A stretch of DNA of 64,000 nucleotides from Ottelia alismoides (GCA_037367405.1 JAZKJV010000600.1:1488001-1552000); one strand, 5' to 3'. Shown: positions 23,723 through 37,389, counted from the stretch's first letter. The notes: generated by a model from the sequence alone, not told the origin. Numbers and translations: made by a program.

Positions 23723-26507
23723 TGTAAAGCCTTGAACTTGGCATATATCGGATCATATATAATAAGATCCGTCTCGTCAAGAGAAAACTAACGAAATTTG
23801 TTTTGTGTGAATCAGACTTCATTTCGAATTGTTATGATTTTTGGAAGAAAGAGAAGGAAGGCTAAGATGTCATTAACCCATAATGACTGCCATTAAGACT
23901 AATTAAATATGATTAAAGAAATTAATGACGAATTGAAAACCGCTAATGATCATTAGTAAACACTAATCAATAGTTAGCAAAAGATAAGCGTAAGCTGTGA
24001 AAGTTAAATCATGATTAGTGAAAATTAATCACGATTAGTGTTAATTAAGCGTCATTAGCGAATCTAGAATCCTCTAGAATGTTCTAACTTAAGCCCCAAG
24101 TTTGGGATAAGTTTTGGCTAAAACCATGGGCCAAAACCATGGGCCACTAAAACATGGTTAAGGTCTAAACTATAGTTTTCTAACCACGGTTAGTGGTTTT
24201 CTGGGGCCTATAAATAGACCCCCCCACCCATTCATTCTCTACGACTTCCACTACCACCACCCCCCAAGGGCTAGGGTCGAGAGGTCGGGAGGAGGAGTGG
24301 GAGGCGAGAGAGGAGCGCTAGCGAAGCGCTGTCGGGAGAACGAGAAGGAGAAAGGTACGACCCTCTCTTAGTTTGCTTCGTAAGCTAAGCTTTCAATTCA
24401 TACTCTTGTTCTTCCAAGTTTTGTTCTTGATTCATCTTTCTTTCTGATTCGTTTTCATGTTGTGGTTCGAGGAGAAATCTGTGTAACACCCTACTTAGGT
24501 GCGGTCGGCTATGCACGTCAGTGACCCTGTGATTCGTAACACGTTCACTCATCTAAGACACGTGGTGTCAACCGATTCTCCATCATTTATGTTTCTATTT
24601 CTCGTATTATGCTTTTATAGTTATTTTGATGGAGAAATCTGTGTAATACCCTACTTAGGTGCGGGCGGCTATGCACGTCAGGGACCCTGTGATTCGTCAC
24701 ACGTTCACTCACTTAAGATGTGTGGTGTCTATCGGTTCTTCATCTCTTGTTGTTGAGTATATTCTTTCAGTTTTGTTGTTATTTTCTCTCGATTCATTTT
24801 ATAGATGAAACTCTTTTCGTTTTTATTTTGAAATATGTCCAGATATAAGGGGAAATTATGCCGAAATTTTCCCAGAAATATGTCCCGATATAAGGGAAAA
24901 CTCTGCCGAAATTTTCTGAGAAATATGTCCCGATATAAAGGGAAACTCTGCCGAAACTTTAAGAGAAAATATGTTCTTCGCGTTCTTCGTGTTCTTCACG
25001 TTCTTCGCGTTCTTCGTTCGTTCTTCGCGTTCTTGATACATTCTTAATGTTTTGATACGAAAATGAAATTCGATCTTTTCAGGAGCCTTAAAATAGCCTT
25101 TCTAAAAACAAAACACGATAAGCCTTGTATAAACGAGAGAGAGCTTGATTAGGTAACGAAATCCTTCCTTTTGTTGTTGGGTTTTCATACGAAATTATTG
25201 AAATTCTTGATTTTGTGTTCTTTGCTACGAAGAACCCCAATTTTGGCTATTTTTGAGAAAGTCTAAAGAATTGCTTTGTGATTCCAACTAAAATAAGGTT
25301 TAAGTATCAAATTGATGCTTTGGCTTTGAAAGTTAGGGTTTGGGAGTTAAAATAGGCATAATACGAGTATATATGGTTATGAATAATATATATTTGAGTC
25401 TATACTAAGTGTTGTTGATTATGGAAGTCGAAGACTTAACAAAAGAATTACATCATGGAAATTGATGTGGTTTGAGTTGGATCCTGAAAAGGATTGTGTG
25501 TCACGTTAAGGATGACTAGGAGTAGTACTGCAGGTCGGGCATGCAACCTGTAGGTTTTTCGGAAGGAACCCGTATTAGCGTTTCCCTACCTAGGTGGTAC
25601 ACGGTTGCCCTGTTATGACAAGTGCGCATGAAATGAATGTTTTGCAACGCGTGGTACCAGGAGCCAATATCGTCGGGTTTAACGACAGAAGATGTGGTCG
25701 TGCCATATGGAGGCACGGGTGGTTCAATAGCGGCTGGGTCACGATAACATGTATTTAAAGCCGCTAGGTTATATGATTAAATGTTATCCTGAGGTTTTAA
25801 GCAACGGAGTTCTCGAGGATGGTGTGCTCATTTGTTTTCCAGGCTGAGGGTTTAAGACCCTGTTTAATAAAAGAAAAGGAAATTGTCATGGTAGTATTGG
25901 AGGATTGGTTGAGGCGACGTGCGACGACATAAGCTTACCAAGATCAACACAATCTCCTATCCCGAAGTGTCCACAACTTCAGAGTCCAAGAATGGTGGGG
26001 TTCCCTTGGACTAATACCTGATGTGGAATAGAAAGGAATAGGACTTAAATTAATGAAAAGGAATGAAAATTTTGTGATATCAAGTTTTGAAAAATTGCAC
26101 AATTTGTTTGCCTTTCTCTTCTTCGTTACTTAGCATTCGCTAAGTTTTATCCTATGATTTATGGAAAATCCGACAGGTATCGGTGAGCAATCGCAAGGAC
26201 TTTAAAAATTCATCCAGCTTACATACTAGACGTCCAGCTAGCCCCAGTAGCTTTACTCTTTAAGGTAGTTAGTAATCTTTTGTATATTTTTTCCTTGCAA
26301 GTTGATGTACATGTAAATGGTTATAGTGGGACAGTGTATCATTTTGAACCTTATTTTGTGAATGGCAAAGTGTTGAAATACTTTCTTCTGAGTATTTTAT
26401 TTACAGTCTGTTTCTGAATGTTAGTTGTGATTGCTGAATAAATTATTGCTGAGTAACCAGATTCGGATATGGGAGGATCCGACGGCCCGGGAATCGGGGT
26501 CGGTACA
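23723..26507 (+). mobile_element. Solo LTR, 2785 bp, with perfect target duplication
   Basis: It starts TGTAAAGCC and ends GGTCGGTACA, flanked by TGCCC at 23718-23722 and 26508-26512. The surrounding Copia LTR sequence resumes exactly after the second TGCCC, as judged against the undisturbed 3' LTR. There is no primer-binding site or interior, so it is a solo LTR left by unequal recombination. A truncated relative lies at 5801-8430. Without an interior the superfamily cannot be proved; length and 5-bp duplication suit Ty3 elements. Confidence 0.92.
24836..24970 (+). repeat. 45-bp tandem repeat, three units, in solo LTR
   Basis: Three units with period 45 start ATGTCC(A/C)GATATAA and contain CTCTGCCGAAA. 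The multiple-of-three period leaves an open frame (24835-25047) with a repeating MSRYKGKLCRNF peptide. The equivalent array in the other LTR is frame-shifted, so coding is not supported. A 9-bp GTTCTTCGC microsatellite follows to 25045. Confidence 0.8.
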
Positions 26508-27834
26508 TGCCCTTATCTCCAAGTACCCGCGGAGAAAGTGCATTATCCTTGAAAGAGTTCATGAATAATTTCGTTGGTGATATATGTATCCGAGCATTGA
26601 GAAAATTTATGATTAAATGTGATTTGATTATCATGAAATGAATTTAATTCATATTATAATGAGAGTTATAAGAGATAATTAATTGTGATTTGATTATCAT
26701 GGATATGAATATTGCAGATAGTACTGTCCATATTAATCAGGTATATTATAAATGTGATTTATAATATATTAGAGAGAAAATATTGAGATTTATATTTGTT
26801 AATTAATTATTGATGTGAATTGGATTCACATTGGATGATTAATTGAAAATATAATTTACATCTTGTTTTGGGATGTGAATGTGATTCACATTTTTCTAGT
26901 GGCATGACCGCAAATTTCACAAGATAATTATGAATTGTTTTTGTGAAATAATTTACAACAATTGTTGTTGTAAATCTTGGAGATATCATGAGATAATGAG
27001 ATCTCATGAGATGATTGGTGGCCGTCCCCCCTTTTCAGGGGATGTGGTTAGTCTCCTCATTATCTCCAAGACTAACTAGTTGATCAGATTTTAAATTAAC
27101 TTATATTGATTTATCAATATATATAAATTTAAATAAAACTAATTGTTGTGTTTTTACAACAATATCATAGCCATTGAAAGAAACACAAATCAATCTCATC
27201 CATTGATTGTGTGTTGTCTATGGATTGAGATCTATGGATCCCAAAATCCTATATAAGAAGAGGCACTCCTTGATCTTCAAGTACAACAATGAATGCCCTC
27301 TCTCCCTCTCTCTTTCTCCACACACCAAGCCTCTCTCTCTCTCTCTCTCTTTCATAGTGGTCGTCCACCATGGAACCCTTGTGAGAGTTGTCATCGCTAC
27401 AACATCGTTGTTATGCTGCCGGATCATCTACTCGTGGATCTCCGTTCCTTAGGTGCGCCTCGCTCATGAAGAAGATGTTGGATCTTGTGTGACGAGATCA
27501 GGAGATCCTCTGCTTGGATCATCAACATGGATTGCTAGGAGCATGAGTCTCATCAACGCACTCACAAGTGTCTCCTCCATTGGATCGGACTTGAGACAGG
27601 TTGTCTCTTGGTTTAGAGACTCGATCACTACCATGCTTCAAGAGGTAACCTTAGTACCTATTTGTGGTTTAGATGAATTGATCCAAGAAGTGTTATTGGA
27701 TCATGTGGTTTCATCATTTTAATTTTTTTTAGTTCCGCTGCCTCGAGCAACTAGTGCGAGTAGTCGCTCCTGATCACATAATGCGGTCCTCATGCTTCCA
27801 TGATGCACTTAAGGATCTTACCATATCCTTCGAG

Positions 27835-27847
27835 TGGTATCAGAGCC
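27835..27847 (+). other. Primer-binding site for initiator tRNA-Met (Copia)
   Basis: TGGTATCAGAGCC follows the 5' LTR by two bases. This is the standard primer site of plant Copia elements. Confidence 0.9.
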
Positions 27848-29500
27848 TCAGGTTGGAGGTTTTGTATATGATCCATAAACCTAAGAAGACTTGGGTTCAT
27901 AAGGTATTGTGAAAATTCTATCGCATTTCAATTTTCACAGTCCTACTTTATGAAATTTAGGCTCTGTTTAAAATGTTTAAACATCAAACTATCAGTATAA
28001 TGTTCCCATTAACTAAGTAAATCGTGAGATTTGAGTTTGCGTAATATGATGTCCATTTGCTCAAGTTATGATCATTTTAATGACCATATGTCTATTGTTT
28101 CAGGGATGGCAAATAATCACGTATATAAGGAGTGAATTACTGTTTTAAACGCCTGAAAATGCATTTTTATCACTTGGATTCTTTTAAATCAAATTAGCAA
28201 CTTTAAAAATTTATTTTGCTTAATTTGGATTAAAATTGATTGAGATATGTTAATTTTAGTAAGTAGGGGTCACTGCTAAAAATTAAATACTCGATCATGG
28301 ACCTTGTGATTGTGATTTAAGTTACTTGTGAAATTAATGGTTAATTTCTTAGAATAATTATGAATAATATTTGGGAAATATTTGATGATAATTGTTCCCT
28401 TAAATGACATTGCCTCAACCAGTAAATGATTAGATATGATCTAGATCATCAATTGGTTACTTGATACACTTTCATCAAACATGTTACTTGAATAGGTTTT
28501 GGAAATTTGTTTAGCGAATTTCCTTATAATCAAAATGGTTTTGATTATTACTATAGTATAATTTTGGTTGAAAAATCGATGAACATCTTAAGTACATAAT
28601 GATCAATTTGGCATTATTCTTTCCTGAGGTGGATATGGTGTCTAGTCAGGGAGTGTTGGGGTAACATGTTGCATCGTGTGCGGTCTTTCCCACTCCTGTC
28701 GACACTGGACATGACAACGGGAAGGGACTCGATAACGTTGGAGAAATCGTGGTGTATTTTCTAATTATTGAAATTTGAATAATACATATTTTGAGATAAT
28801 ACCATTCTTTCAAGTAACAATTAAATTTGTTGATTGAATTGGATTGATAATTGATTTAATGAAATTAAATTAATTATATCCAATTGAAACACTCTATTAT
28901 GAATAAATGTGTAATTCCCTTGGAAGAATAAATCATAATGATTATGATTGATAATGATTAATTAAATTTGAACATGATATGGAGGATCACATAAGTGACA
29001 TCCATGGTCTCCCGTCAAGGCAAAGGGTTCTGTCGCCACAGATTGTATATCGAAGATGCCTGTTCGAAGTGACAGGTCCTGCATACAAATGCATCTGGAT
29101 CAGGCTCTTTGCTTCTCAAAAGAGTAAAGACGTATGCATAGTGACTCCAATATCGGATCCTCATATTATTGGGGCGATATTGGATTGCGCATAGAGATTT
29201 GTATTCATGTTGATGGTTGGTTCAATTAATGACGAGTCAACATCACCATAGGAATGATGGGCTTGAGTGTTAAAGATCGAATTGAGAATGCAAGTTGGAC
29301 TTGCAAGGCGGAATGTGTTCCTCCTTCTTTTTATCCGAGTTACAGTTTCTTATATTATTTGAATGTGATAAAGATGAGAAAGGAGGTCCTAGATCTTGTT
29401 GAGATATAATGGTAAGTATATCTCTTAAATTGAAGGGAATGAACTTTCAGTGTTGACAAAACAAGACAAGTTTGATATAAAAATTCCTAAATCAAAGTAA
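27848..29500 (+). other. Copia leader region
   Basis: This untranslated region of about 1.6 kb lies between the primer site and the gag remnant. The one longer frame (28979-29194, 71 codons) has no recognisable domain and is not called. Confidence 0.5.
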
Positions 29501-29539
29501 AATATATTCATATATATATTTATGCAAAATTTCTTATTG

Positions 29540-32500
29540 CAGATAATCCTTCATTAAACTCACTCAATACCATACTCGATAACAACCAGTATAATATCAT
29601 GGATTGGATTAATGATGAAGATATTGTACTTGCAGTTGGACACATAATGCATGTGGTTGCAATGTGCAAGTTTCCTCATAACGATGAGGAATGACAATTA
29701 AATAGACGATAGGTTTATAACTCTAAGGTTTATATGTCTCTATAGTATTGATCTCTCATCGAATGTACCTTGGAAGTGACATGTCGATGATCATCGCAAT
29801 TGTCAAATGATCCTTATAAAAATCTAAGAAGATGTTCTGGCATACATACGTGCTCTTGACATTTAGTCATGAATGACATGGTTCTTTGTATTATGTAGAA
29901 TGGTGGCTCTATAGGAGATGATGTATTCAAAAATGTTTGAGTACCTACCTGGACCAAAGTTTTTAAGAGTTAAGATGTATGTAGATACGATGAGTGTCAT
30001 CATTATACTATCTATACTTTAGTCATTCTTGAAGCTTCATAATATTCATATTGTATGAATTAAATGAAGCATGTATAAATGTTGAAATACTCTTATATTA
30101 AAATCTTTTGAATTCAACGTAATATATCCTTTATCTTAAGTAATTGTTTTTTATAGTTGAAAGGAGAACAGTGGAAGCATGGGTTGGACCCAAGTTAGAG
30201 GAAAGTCAAAGAGTTGACTGGTTTTCTATCATTTCCATACATATGACATCCAAAGAGTTGGATGAATGCCAATACTGCAATAAGCCAATGTATTGATAGT
30301 ATGACTATCTAGTCTACTTATGATCATTAGAGAAGGACTCAAATAGTGCATCGGAATAATCTATATCTAAATATAATCATTGATATTGACTTTCTTATTA
30401 AATAAGATTAAAAGTCTAATAGCTGTATCTCACTTTTCTAATAACAATTGCAGTTGGTTGGTATTAGAAGACTAGAAAATTTGACCTTAAGGCTTAATAG
30501 CCATCCACATGGATATTGATGCCATTGTTGCAACAATCTCTATTGGATAAATAGAATTCATATTTTCAGTAGGAGAGCCCTCAGTCTTAGAGAATGTCTC
30601 TATGACCTAGATATTAGAATACACTCATTTTTTATTTCTAAATGTTGGAAATAAACATGAATTCTGAAATAGACCAATAATAAAGAGTTATGATGGATAT
30701 ATTTCAGATAGTAGTCTGACATCTGGAGGACTCTACTAAATTAGAAAATTAATGAATTATTCATTAAGATATCTAATACTGAAAGTTAAACCTTATAAGA
30801 TCAATAGGAGGATGAAGATCATTTAACAATGATCTAGCATCAGGCCTTAGATATTTGTTTGTTGATTTGATTAATAGACTAGTAAGAAATGAAACTTTAG
30901 AATGTCTAAAATTTCTAAAACTTACATACTTATGAGTATTGTATTCAAACTGAAATGTCTAATACACCCTTCTCTGGGAATGGTGTTAGATGCCGAGGTA
31001 TTCAAAATCTCATACATATTGATGTATGTAGATCATCTATATCATAATAAACATTGATGATATGTGATATTATTCAATGATTTTGTGGTATGAGATTTCT
31101 TCCCTTCACCTTAAAAAAGTTTTAAATGTTCAAAGATTTCACAATTTTGGTTTAGAACCGAAGTTTGAAGGAAGATGAAAATGAATTTGATCTAATCTAG
31201 GTTGTCAATACCTATTAGATGAATTCATGAATACTTTATGGAGAAAGGAATATCATTCCTGACTCACTCCTCCTAATACACATAAACTCAATCGAGTTGT
31301 AGGGATATACAATTGGATCATGTGTAACATGATCTTATCAATGATGAATATTAGCATCATTACCTCTTAGTTTTCAGGTATATATTTAGTAGAGACTACA
31401 ATGTATATCATTAATAAGGTTCCATGCAAGTGAGCTGGAATCTTGCACCAGAGAGTGCTACTTCATTAGGAAAATAAAGGATGGTATTTGATACCTACTT
31501 TATGACGTTGAGATTCTTAAAAAGATCTCATCTATGAGAATGTGATTCTTAAAGGATGAGACTCTTAAGAATCAAGATGAAATGAAGTGAAGGAACTCAT
31601 TTAATCTTGAGAAGCTAATGAGGCTCCTGAAATCAGAAAGTGAAAGGATAATTAAAGATGAAACACTAATACCTCTTTAAATGAGTTTGAGGATGGATTC
31701 CATATGTCAGTTAAGTCTGACAATGATCATTTGATAAAGCTTCTAAAGTTCATGACATGGAAAGATGGATGTTAGCAATAAAGTTTAAAGTAGACTTCAT
31801 ATACAAGTCTTATATATGGACCCTCGAGGATCCACCTATAAGGGTAAGACCCTCAAGGTATAAACGGATCTTCAAGAGAAAGAAGGAACCCGATGAGAAG
31901 GTAGAGACCTTCAAAGTACAGCTCATATATACAAGATACACACTGAAGGGAAGACATCGCTTGTGATGAGACTTGCTCTCCAGTGACCATGTTTAAACCC
32001 ATCAGAATATTACTAACTTTAGCTACATAAGTCGACTATGACATCGTCTAGATGTGAGTCAAGATTGCATTCTTTTATGAATACCTCTCTGAGGATATTC
32101 ACATGAAGTAGCCTCAGGGCTTCATGTTAAGGAAAGCAATGTGTGCAAGCTGAAGAACTCCATCTATGGACTCAAATAAGCTTCTTTTAGTTGGAACATC
32201 AGATTTAATGAAACTATAAAGGTTATGATTTATAATAAAATCTTGGTGAACCATGTGAAGCTTAGTGGGAGTGTCATTGTGTTCATCGTGCTAAATGTAG
32301 ATGAAATCCTAATTATTTAGAATGATGTAAGGATAATAATAAGTGTTTTATAATCTGCTTATTCCATACCTTGAGATATGATCTCGAGGATACCTCCTGG
32401 ATATTAATTTTGAAGGTGTTCAGAAGCAAAGAAAAGAGGATATTGGGACCGTCACATTTGTAATACACCTTGGACATATTCCATTCTTGGAAACCCCATG

Positions 32501-33100
32501 GAAGGCTTCCTTCCCTTAAGATATGTTACTGACCTATCTGAAGGGATTGCACCTCAAAGGGTTGAGGAAGTGAATGCTAGAACTTCTTCCCCTTGTGCAT
32601 CAAATACGAGAAGCCGAGTGTATACTAGATGTGTACAAAAGGCCAGATGTCTGACATGCAGTGGGAGTAGTAAACTGTTATTAATTCTACTATGGAAATA
32701 AAACACTTGATTGTAGTAATAACAATGTCTTCAAAGATGACAAGACTTCAGAGATAGTGATCTCTAAGTCTTATCTTCAAGAACCTTAAGACTATATAGA
32801 TAGAGATATAAAAAGTCTTAATTGCAAATACCTTAGAAGATAGAGATCTTCAGGAATAACGATATTCTGATAAAGATAATGGAAATACTAGTTATAATAA
32901 TAATTGAGTAGTAGTGTCAAGGACACTATAACTGACAAAATTGAGCATTGATTACATAGGATGTAATATTCGCATTGGATGCGAGCACTGATACTAAGGG
33001 ATATGCAAGTGTCGTAAAAGGACTTGGTGTAGTCTCTTGGAAATAGAGTAACTGATCAACTTAACAAGCTATTTTTCAAAATATCCTATGATTGTCACAT
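29540..33100 (+). pseudogene. Copia gag-pol polyprotein remnant
   Basis: Family order is gag, protease, integrase, reverse transcriptase, RNase H. Near 29570-29690 a frame reads ILDNNQYNIMDWINDEDIVL, like the gag N-terminus. Around 31230-31450 a stop-ridden frame resembles the integrase C-terminal half (EKGISFLTHSS, then NKVP-like). At 31757-31966 an open 69-codon piece matches the start of Copia reverse transcriptase: WMLAIKFKVDF, then RIFKRKKEPDEKVETFKVQLI. From 31978 to 32130, FKPIRILLTLAT, AFFYEYL.EDIHMK and PQGFM follow with stops between. RNase H remains at about 32965-33050 (ALDASTDTKGYASVV, VVSWK). Many stops and shifts make it inactive. Confidence 0.8.
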
Positions 33101-33143
33101 GATTGTGGGTTTAAATGATTAGCCCATTAGTGGCTCTTTGGGC

Positions 33144-33154
33144 TAGTGGGAGAT
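33144..33154 (+). other. Polypurine tract of the Copia element
   Basis: TAGTGGGAGAT precedes the 3' LTR start TGTTGG. The GTGGGAGAT-TGTTGG junction is typical of plant Copia elements. Confidence 0.8.
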
Positions 33155-35761
33155 TGTTGGACATGCGAGCCCACGGCGAGCGATTATGCAATAAATGTTA
33201 TTGTGAATATCATTCCCTGATATGAAATGAAGATTGATTCATTTGCATTATAGGTCCCTTAATACAATTAGGATTCTGTACAATGGCCATCTTAATGATC
33301 TATAGTTGTTGATTCAATTATTGAATCATAGAGGCTGGTGCTTGGATGAATATCTAAAGAATTAGATTGAGAACTCATCTAGCACCATCAAATGATTGTT
33401 AAGAGATGATCTCCAGCCTGAGTAGGAGATAACAATCCTTTCTCTAAAGGTTGATATCTGACCAACCTCTTGATGCAGGTCCTATACAGAGGAATAAGAT
33501 ATTCGGAGGTGTCAGATTAGTTAGGTCAAAGAGTTAACTTAACGAGATCGAGATAACCAAAGACCTATATCTTATGCTATCACGATATAGGCATCCATCC
33601 TGTGACCAAAGACATATGTGTTACTATATGTCTGAGTGTGTACATTTGGTAGAACAACAGGTTGATGACATAACCAAGGTCTATAACACCGGTGCGCTGG
33701 CGTGCATGCAAGGTCATATGAGTAATACAATCTCTCATAGGGATACTACAGATTCATTATTGAACTGGAAGACATGAGCTCACTCATGAGGTATTGTGAA
33801 GAATCAAATTCCATGGACGGTCATCTCGCTTTGGAATCTTGACTGAATTTGCTCGTTTGATATATAATTTTGGAAAGTATATGATCAACACTTGTGTATG
33901 ATATATGCTTTTGGATAGTATATGATCGATACTAACTCCCAATGACCGAATGAGAAACTTAATGATAACATCCTGAAGGAGACAGTCCAAAAGAGATTTA
34001 GAATTTCAGGCTTAATCTGGGTCTTCCATTATGCAGGATGTACAGGTATTAGAAATACCTGAGGGTCATGTGATCATAAATGCTTGTATAACCATGACGC
34101 TTCCATTCCGAGGGAGTGATGAAACATGTTTGGATTTTAGTGACTCCTCTTATAGAGAAATGATCTGATCTTAGTCCAAATGTTGGACCTCGGTCTGAAT
34201 ATGATTTAGATACAATGGGAAGATTAGATCTACGGCTTTGATTTAATCACACATCTGTGGGAGGTCCGTGAGATCTGGATTTTAGTTGTGATCTCAATAT
34301 CCAAGTCACTATATGAGGAACAATACAATTGCGTTGTCCTTATCTCCAAGTATCCTTGAAGAAAGCGCATTATACTTGAAAGAGTTCATGGATAATTTCA
34401 TTGGTGATATATGTATCCGATCATTGAGAAAATTGATGATTAAATATGATTTGATTATCATGAATAATATGAATTTGATTCATATTATAAGGAGAGTTAT
34501 CTGAGATAATTAAATGTGATTTAATTATCAAATGAATAATGTGAATGTGATTCATGTTATTTGGGAACATGCGACAAGAAATTCGAGATGATTAAATGTG
34601 ATTTAATTATCGTGGATATGAATAATGTGGATAGTACTATCCATATTAATCAGGTGTATTATAAATGTGATTTATAATATATTAGAGAGAGAGAATATTG
34701 AGATTTATATTTGTTAATTACTTATTGATGTGAATTGGATTCACATTGGATGATTAATTAAAAATATAATTAACATTTTGTTTTGGGATGTGAATGTTAC
34801 ACATATTTTTCCAATGGCATGATCACAAATTTAAAAAAGACAATTATGAATTATTTTTATTAAATAATTTACAATACTTGTTGTTGTAAATCTTGGAGAT
34901 TTCATGAGATAATGAGATCTCATGAGATAATGAGATCTTATGAGATGATTGGTGGTCGCCCTCCTCCCCTTTTTTAGGGGATGTAGTTAGTCTGCTCATT
35001 ATCTCCAAGACTAGCCAGTTGATTTGATTTGAAATTAAATTATATTGATTTATCAATATATATTAATTTAAAGTAAATCAATTGTTGTTGTATTTTTACA
35101 ACAAGATCATAGCCATTGAACAAATCAATCTCATTCATTGATTGTATGGTGTCCATGGATTGAGATCCATGGATCCCAAAAGCCTACATATGAAGAGGCA
35201 CTCCTTGCTCTTCACGTTACAACAATAAATGCTCTCTCCCCCTCTCTCTTTGTCCACATGTGAATCCTTTCTCTATCTCGCGTAGTGGTCGTCCACCATG
35301 GAGCCCTTGCGAGAGTTATCATTGCTGCAGCATCGTCGTTATGTTGCCGGATCATCTACTTGTGGATCTCCATCTCCTTTGGCACGCCTCACTCGTGAAG
35401 AAGATGTTGGATGTCGTGTGACGAGATCGGGAGATCCACCGCTTGGATCAACAACATGGATTGTGAGGATCCCACATCTCATCAGTGCGCTCGCAAGCAT
35501 CTCCTTCGTTGGATCGAACTTGAGATAAGAGGTCTCTTGGTTTCGAGACCCGATCACAACCACACTTCAAGCGGTAACCCTAGTACGTATTTGTAGTTTA
35601 GATGAAGCAATCCAAGAAGTGTTCTTGGATCATGTGGTCAATCATTTTAATATTTTTAATTCTGTTGCCTCAAGCAACTAGTGCAACTAGTCGCTCCCGA
35701 TTGTATACGGTACGATACTCATGCTTTCGTGATGCGCTTAAGGATCTTGCCATATCCTTCA
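33155..35761 (+). repeat. 3' LTR of the Copia element (2607 bp)
   Basis: It starts TGTTGGACAT and ends CCTTCA, followed by CCAGA. It is the uninterrupted counterpart of the 5' LTR and gives the empty-site sequence for the solo LTR. An ATGAGATCTCATGAGATAATG run at 34905-34940 is locally self-complementary. Confidence 0.9.
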
Positions 35762-35766
35762 CCAGA

Positions 35767-37389
35767 TGGTTGGAGTTGCTCACACTAACTGATCAAAGGA
35801 GCTCTTGGGGTGTGTTCTTCCCCGATCTTCCAAACACCCTTGGAGTCGTGGGATGGCTGCTCTGCCCTAGTTCTAATCGCCATCGTCCATTTTGGGATGT
35901 GTCTCGGTCGTTGATGAAGCCACAGATCTGTTCTCATCCATGCATCGACGAAGCATCATCAGGTGTGGTGGTGCTTCCATGTGTGTTAGTGAAGGATGGA
36001 GCATTGTTCGATCGTGCCTAGTGCAGGGTAATTTTCACCCTTTACCCAACCATTTTTGTATTAAATAGTTAGTATATAATCTTTCATCGACCGTGTGTGT
36101 GTATATATGTAATATTTGTTATTTGGACCTCGTATTTTCCTATATTTGCACTTCAGTCCGTGCCATGTCACCTCACACGACGTCCCTACGTGAGGGACAT
36201 TTTGCAGGTATGCATGTAGGAGTTGTTGTATTTCATCTAAGTCAATAAACTTTTAGTGCACGTTCTATATCTTTTGTAAATCTAGATATTGGTCCATGCA
36301 CGTTCTGTTATTTACAAAAAGGCCCCTAGTAGTAATGTAGTTCCTTTTTATTTTCTCTATTTATTTAAAATATTACTTGTGCTCTAAAAAATCCCAAAAA
36401 ATAGGATAGGTGCTTGTTAATGTGTAGATTCACGCTTTAATTTTGCGTTGCCTTTTTAGGCATCCTTTAATTATTTTATAAAAATCAAAAGGAGCACTAT
36501 TTCCCCATGTTTGCCTTAAAAATCCATAAAAAAATATAAAATTATTTTGAAAATTCCAAAAAATATATTTTGTATTTATTTAGTTATTTTACAATTCTAG
36601 ACAAAAAATTCGTAAAAATTACGAAAGAGAATACCTAAAAATTTAAAAACCGCAAAAACCCTAATAAAAATATATAAAATTCCCAAAAGTTTAGAAAGCT
36701 GTATTTTCTATTTCATATTTTTTTATATTATTTTTTTTAAAATTAATTTGTAATAAATTTGATACTGTTTGATATTTTGCACCTCTTTTTTAATTTTGGG
36801 TATTTAATAAAACCTGATTTAGGGTATTTTAAACTTTAAAAATATATTAAAATTGTTAAGTTTTCTAAAAAATCACAAAAATTTAAAAAAATATTTAAAA
36901 CCCAAAAAGATTTTATTTTCTTTTGTTTTGATTGTTTTTATTAAATTTTAATATCTTCCCTAGCCTACTTTGTATATATATTCTATATAGTTATATTATA
37001 TATTTTAGAAGAAAAACAAATATATAAAAATAAAAATATAAAAAATATAATATAAAAACACAAAATTATAAATAAAATACAATAAAAATAAAAATAAAAA
37101 ACCCACAAAAAAATTAAAAAATAGACAAATAAGCTCACTTTTGCATTCATTCTTGCCAGATCTATCTAGTTTGCTCCCTGTGTTCGACATTCTACATATA
37201 CTTGCACCTATACACATCTTTTTTGTAGATTTAAATAAAATAAAGTTTAACTCCACACCTTTATTTCATTTCTTGAGTATTCGTTGTGGGTTAATTGCTG
37301 TCTGAAGTTGGATTTTGTGAGTGGTCAACTCATCGACTCGATCTCTCGCCTTGTAAAATTTCTAGAACCTCGTAAAATCTTCTTCAACA
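35767..37389 (+). repeat. 3' LTR of Athila-like element B, second part
   Basis: It resumes the LTR cut at 22543. The order matches LTR A reversed: the end of the GC-rich core, then TGTCACCTCACACGACGTC-like words near 36170, an AT-rich flank, and GTTGTGGGTTAATTG before the end CTTCTTCAACA. The two parts total about 3.76 kb, the size of the sister LTRs. The 139-codon frame at 35602-36021 spans the Copia/LTR junction and is spurious. Confidence 0.8.

Larger units (their letters stand above)
22544..27832 (+). repeat. 5' LTR of the Copia element, with nested solo LTR
   Basis: It aligns with 33155-35761 on both sides of an insertion at 23723-26507; without the insertion it is about 2.5 kb. Its last bases are ...CCTTCG where the 3' LTR has ...CCTTCA, so the terminal CA has mutated to CG. 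The LTR contains a CT microsatellite (27329-27350). Its open frames show no family signature. Confidence 0.88.
22544..35761 (+). mobile_element. Ty1/Copia retrotransposon, full length but degenerate
   Basis: LTRs at 22544-27832 and 33155-35761 both start TGTTGGACA. The target site is CCAGG on the left and CCAGA on the right, one mismatch. An initiator tRNA-Met primer site follows the 5' LTR and a GTGGGAGAT polypurine tract precedes the 3' LTR. The interior (27833-33154) holds gag, integrase, reverse transcriptase and RNase H remnants in the Copia order, all broken by stops. In the first 160 aligned LTR bases I count about 18-20 differences, so the insertion is old. It sits inside the 3' LTR of element B. 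Confidence 0.9.

Noticed and set aside
28979..29194. 71-codon frame in the Copia leader as a gene
   Set aside because: No motif, located between primer site and gag remnant; expected by chance.
35602..36021. 139-codon frame at 35602-36021
   Set aside because: It crosses the Copia LTR end and the target duplication into LTR B, so it is a chance junction frame.
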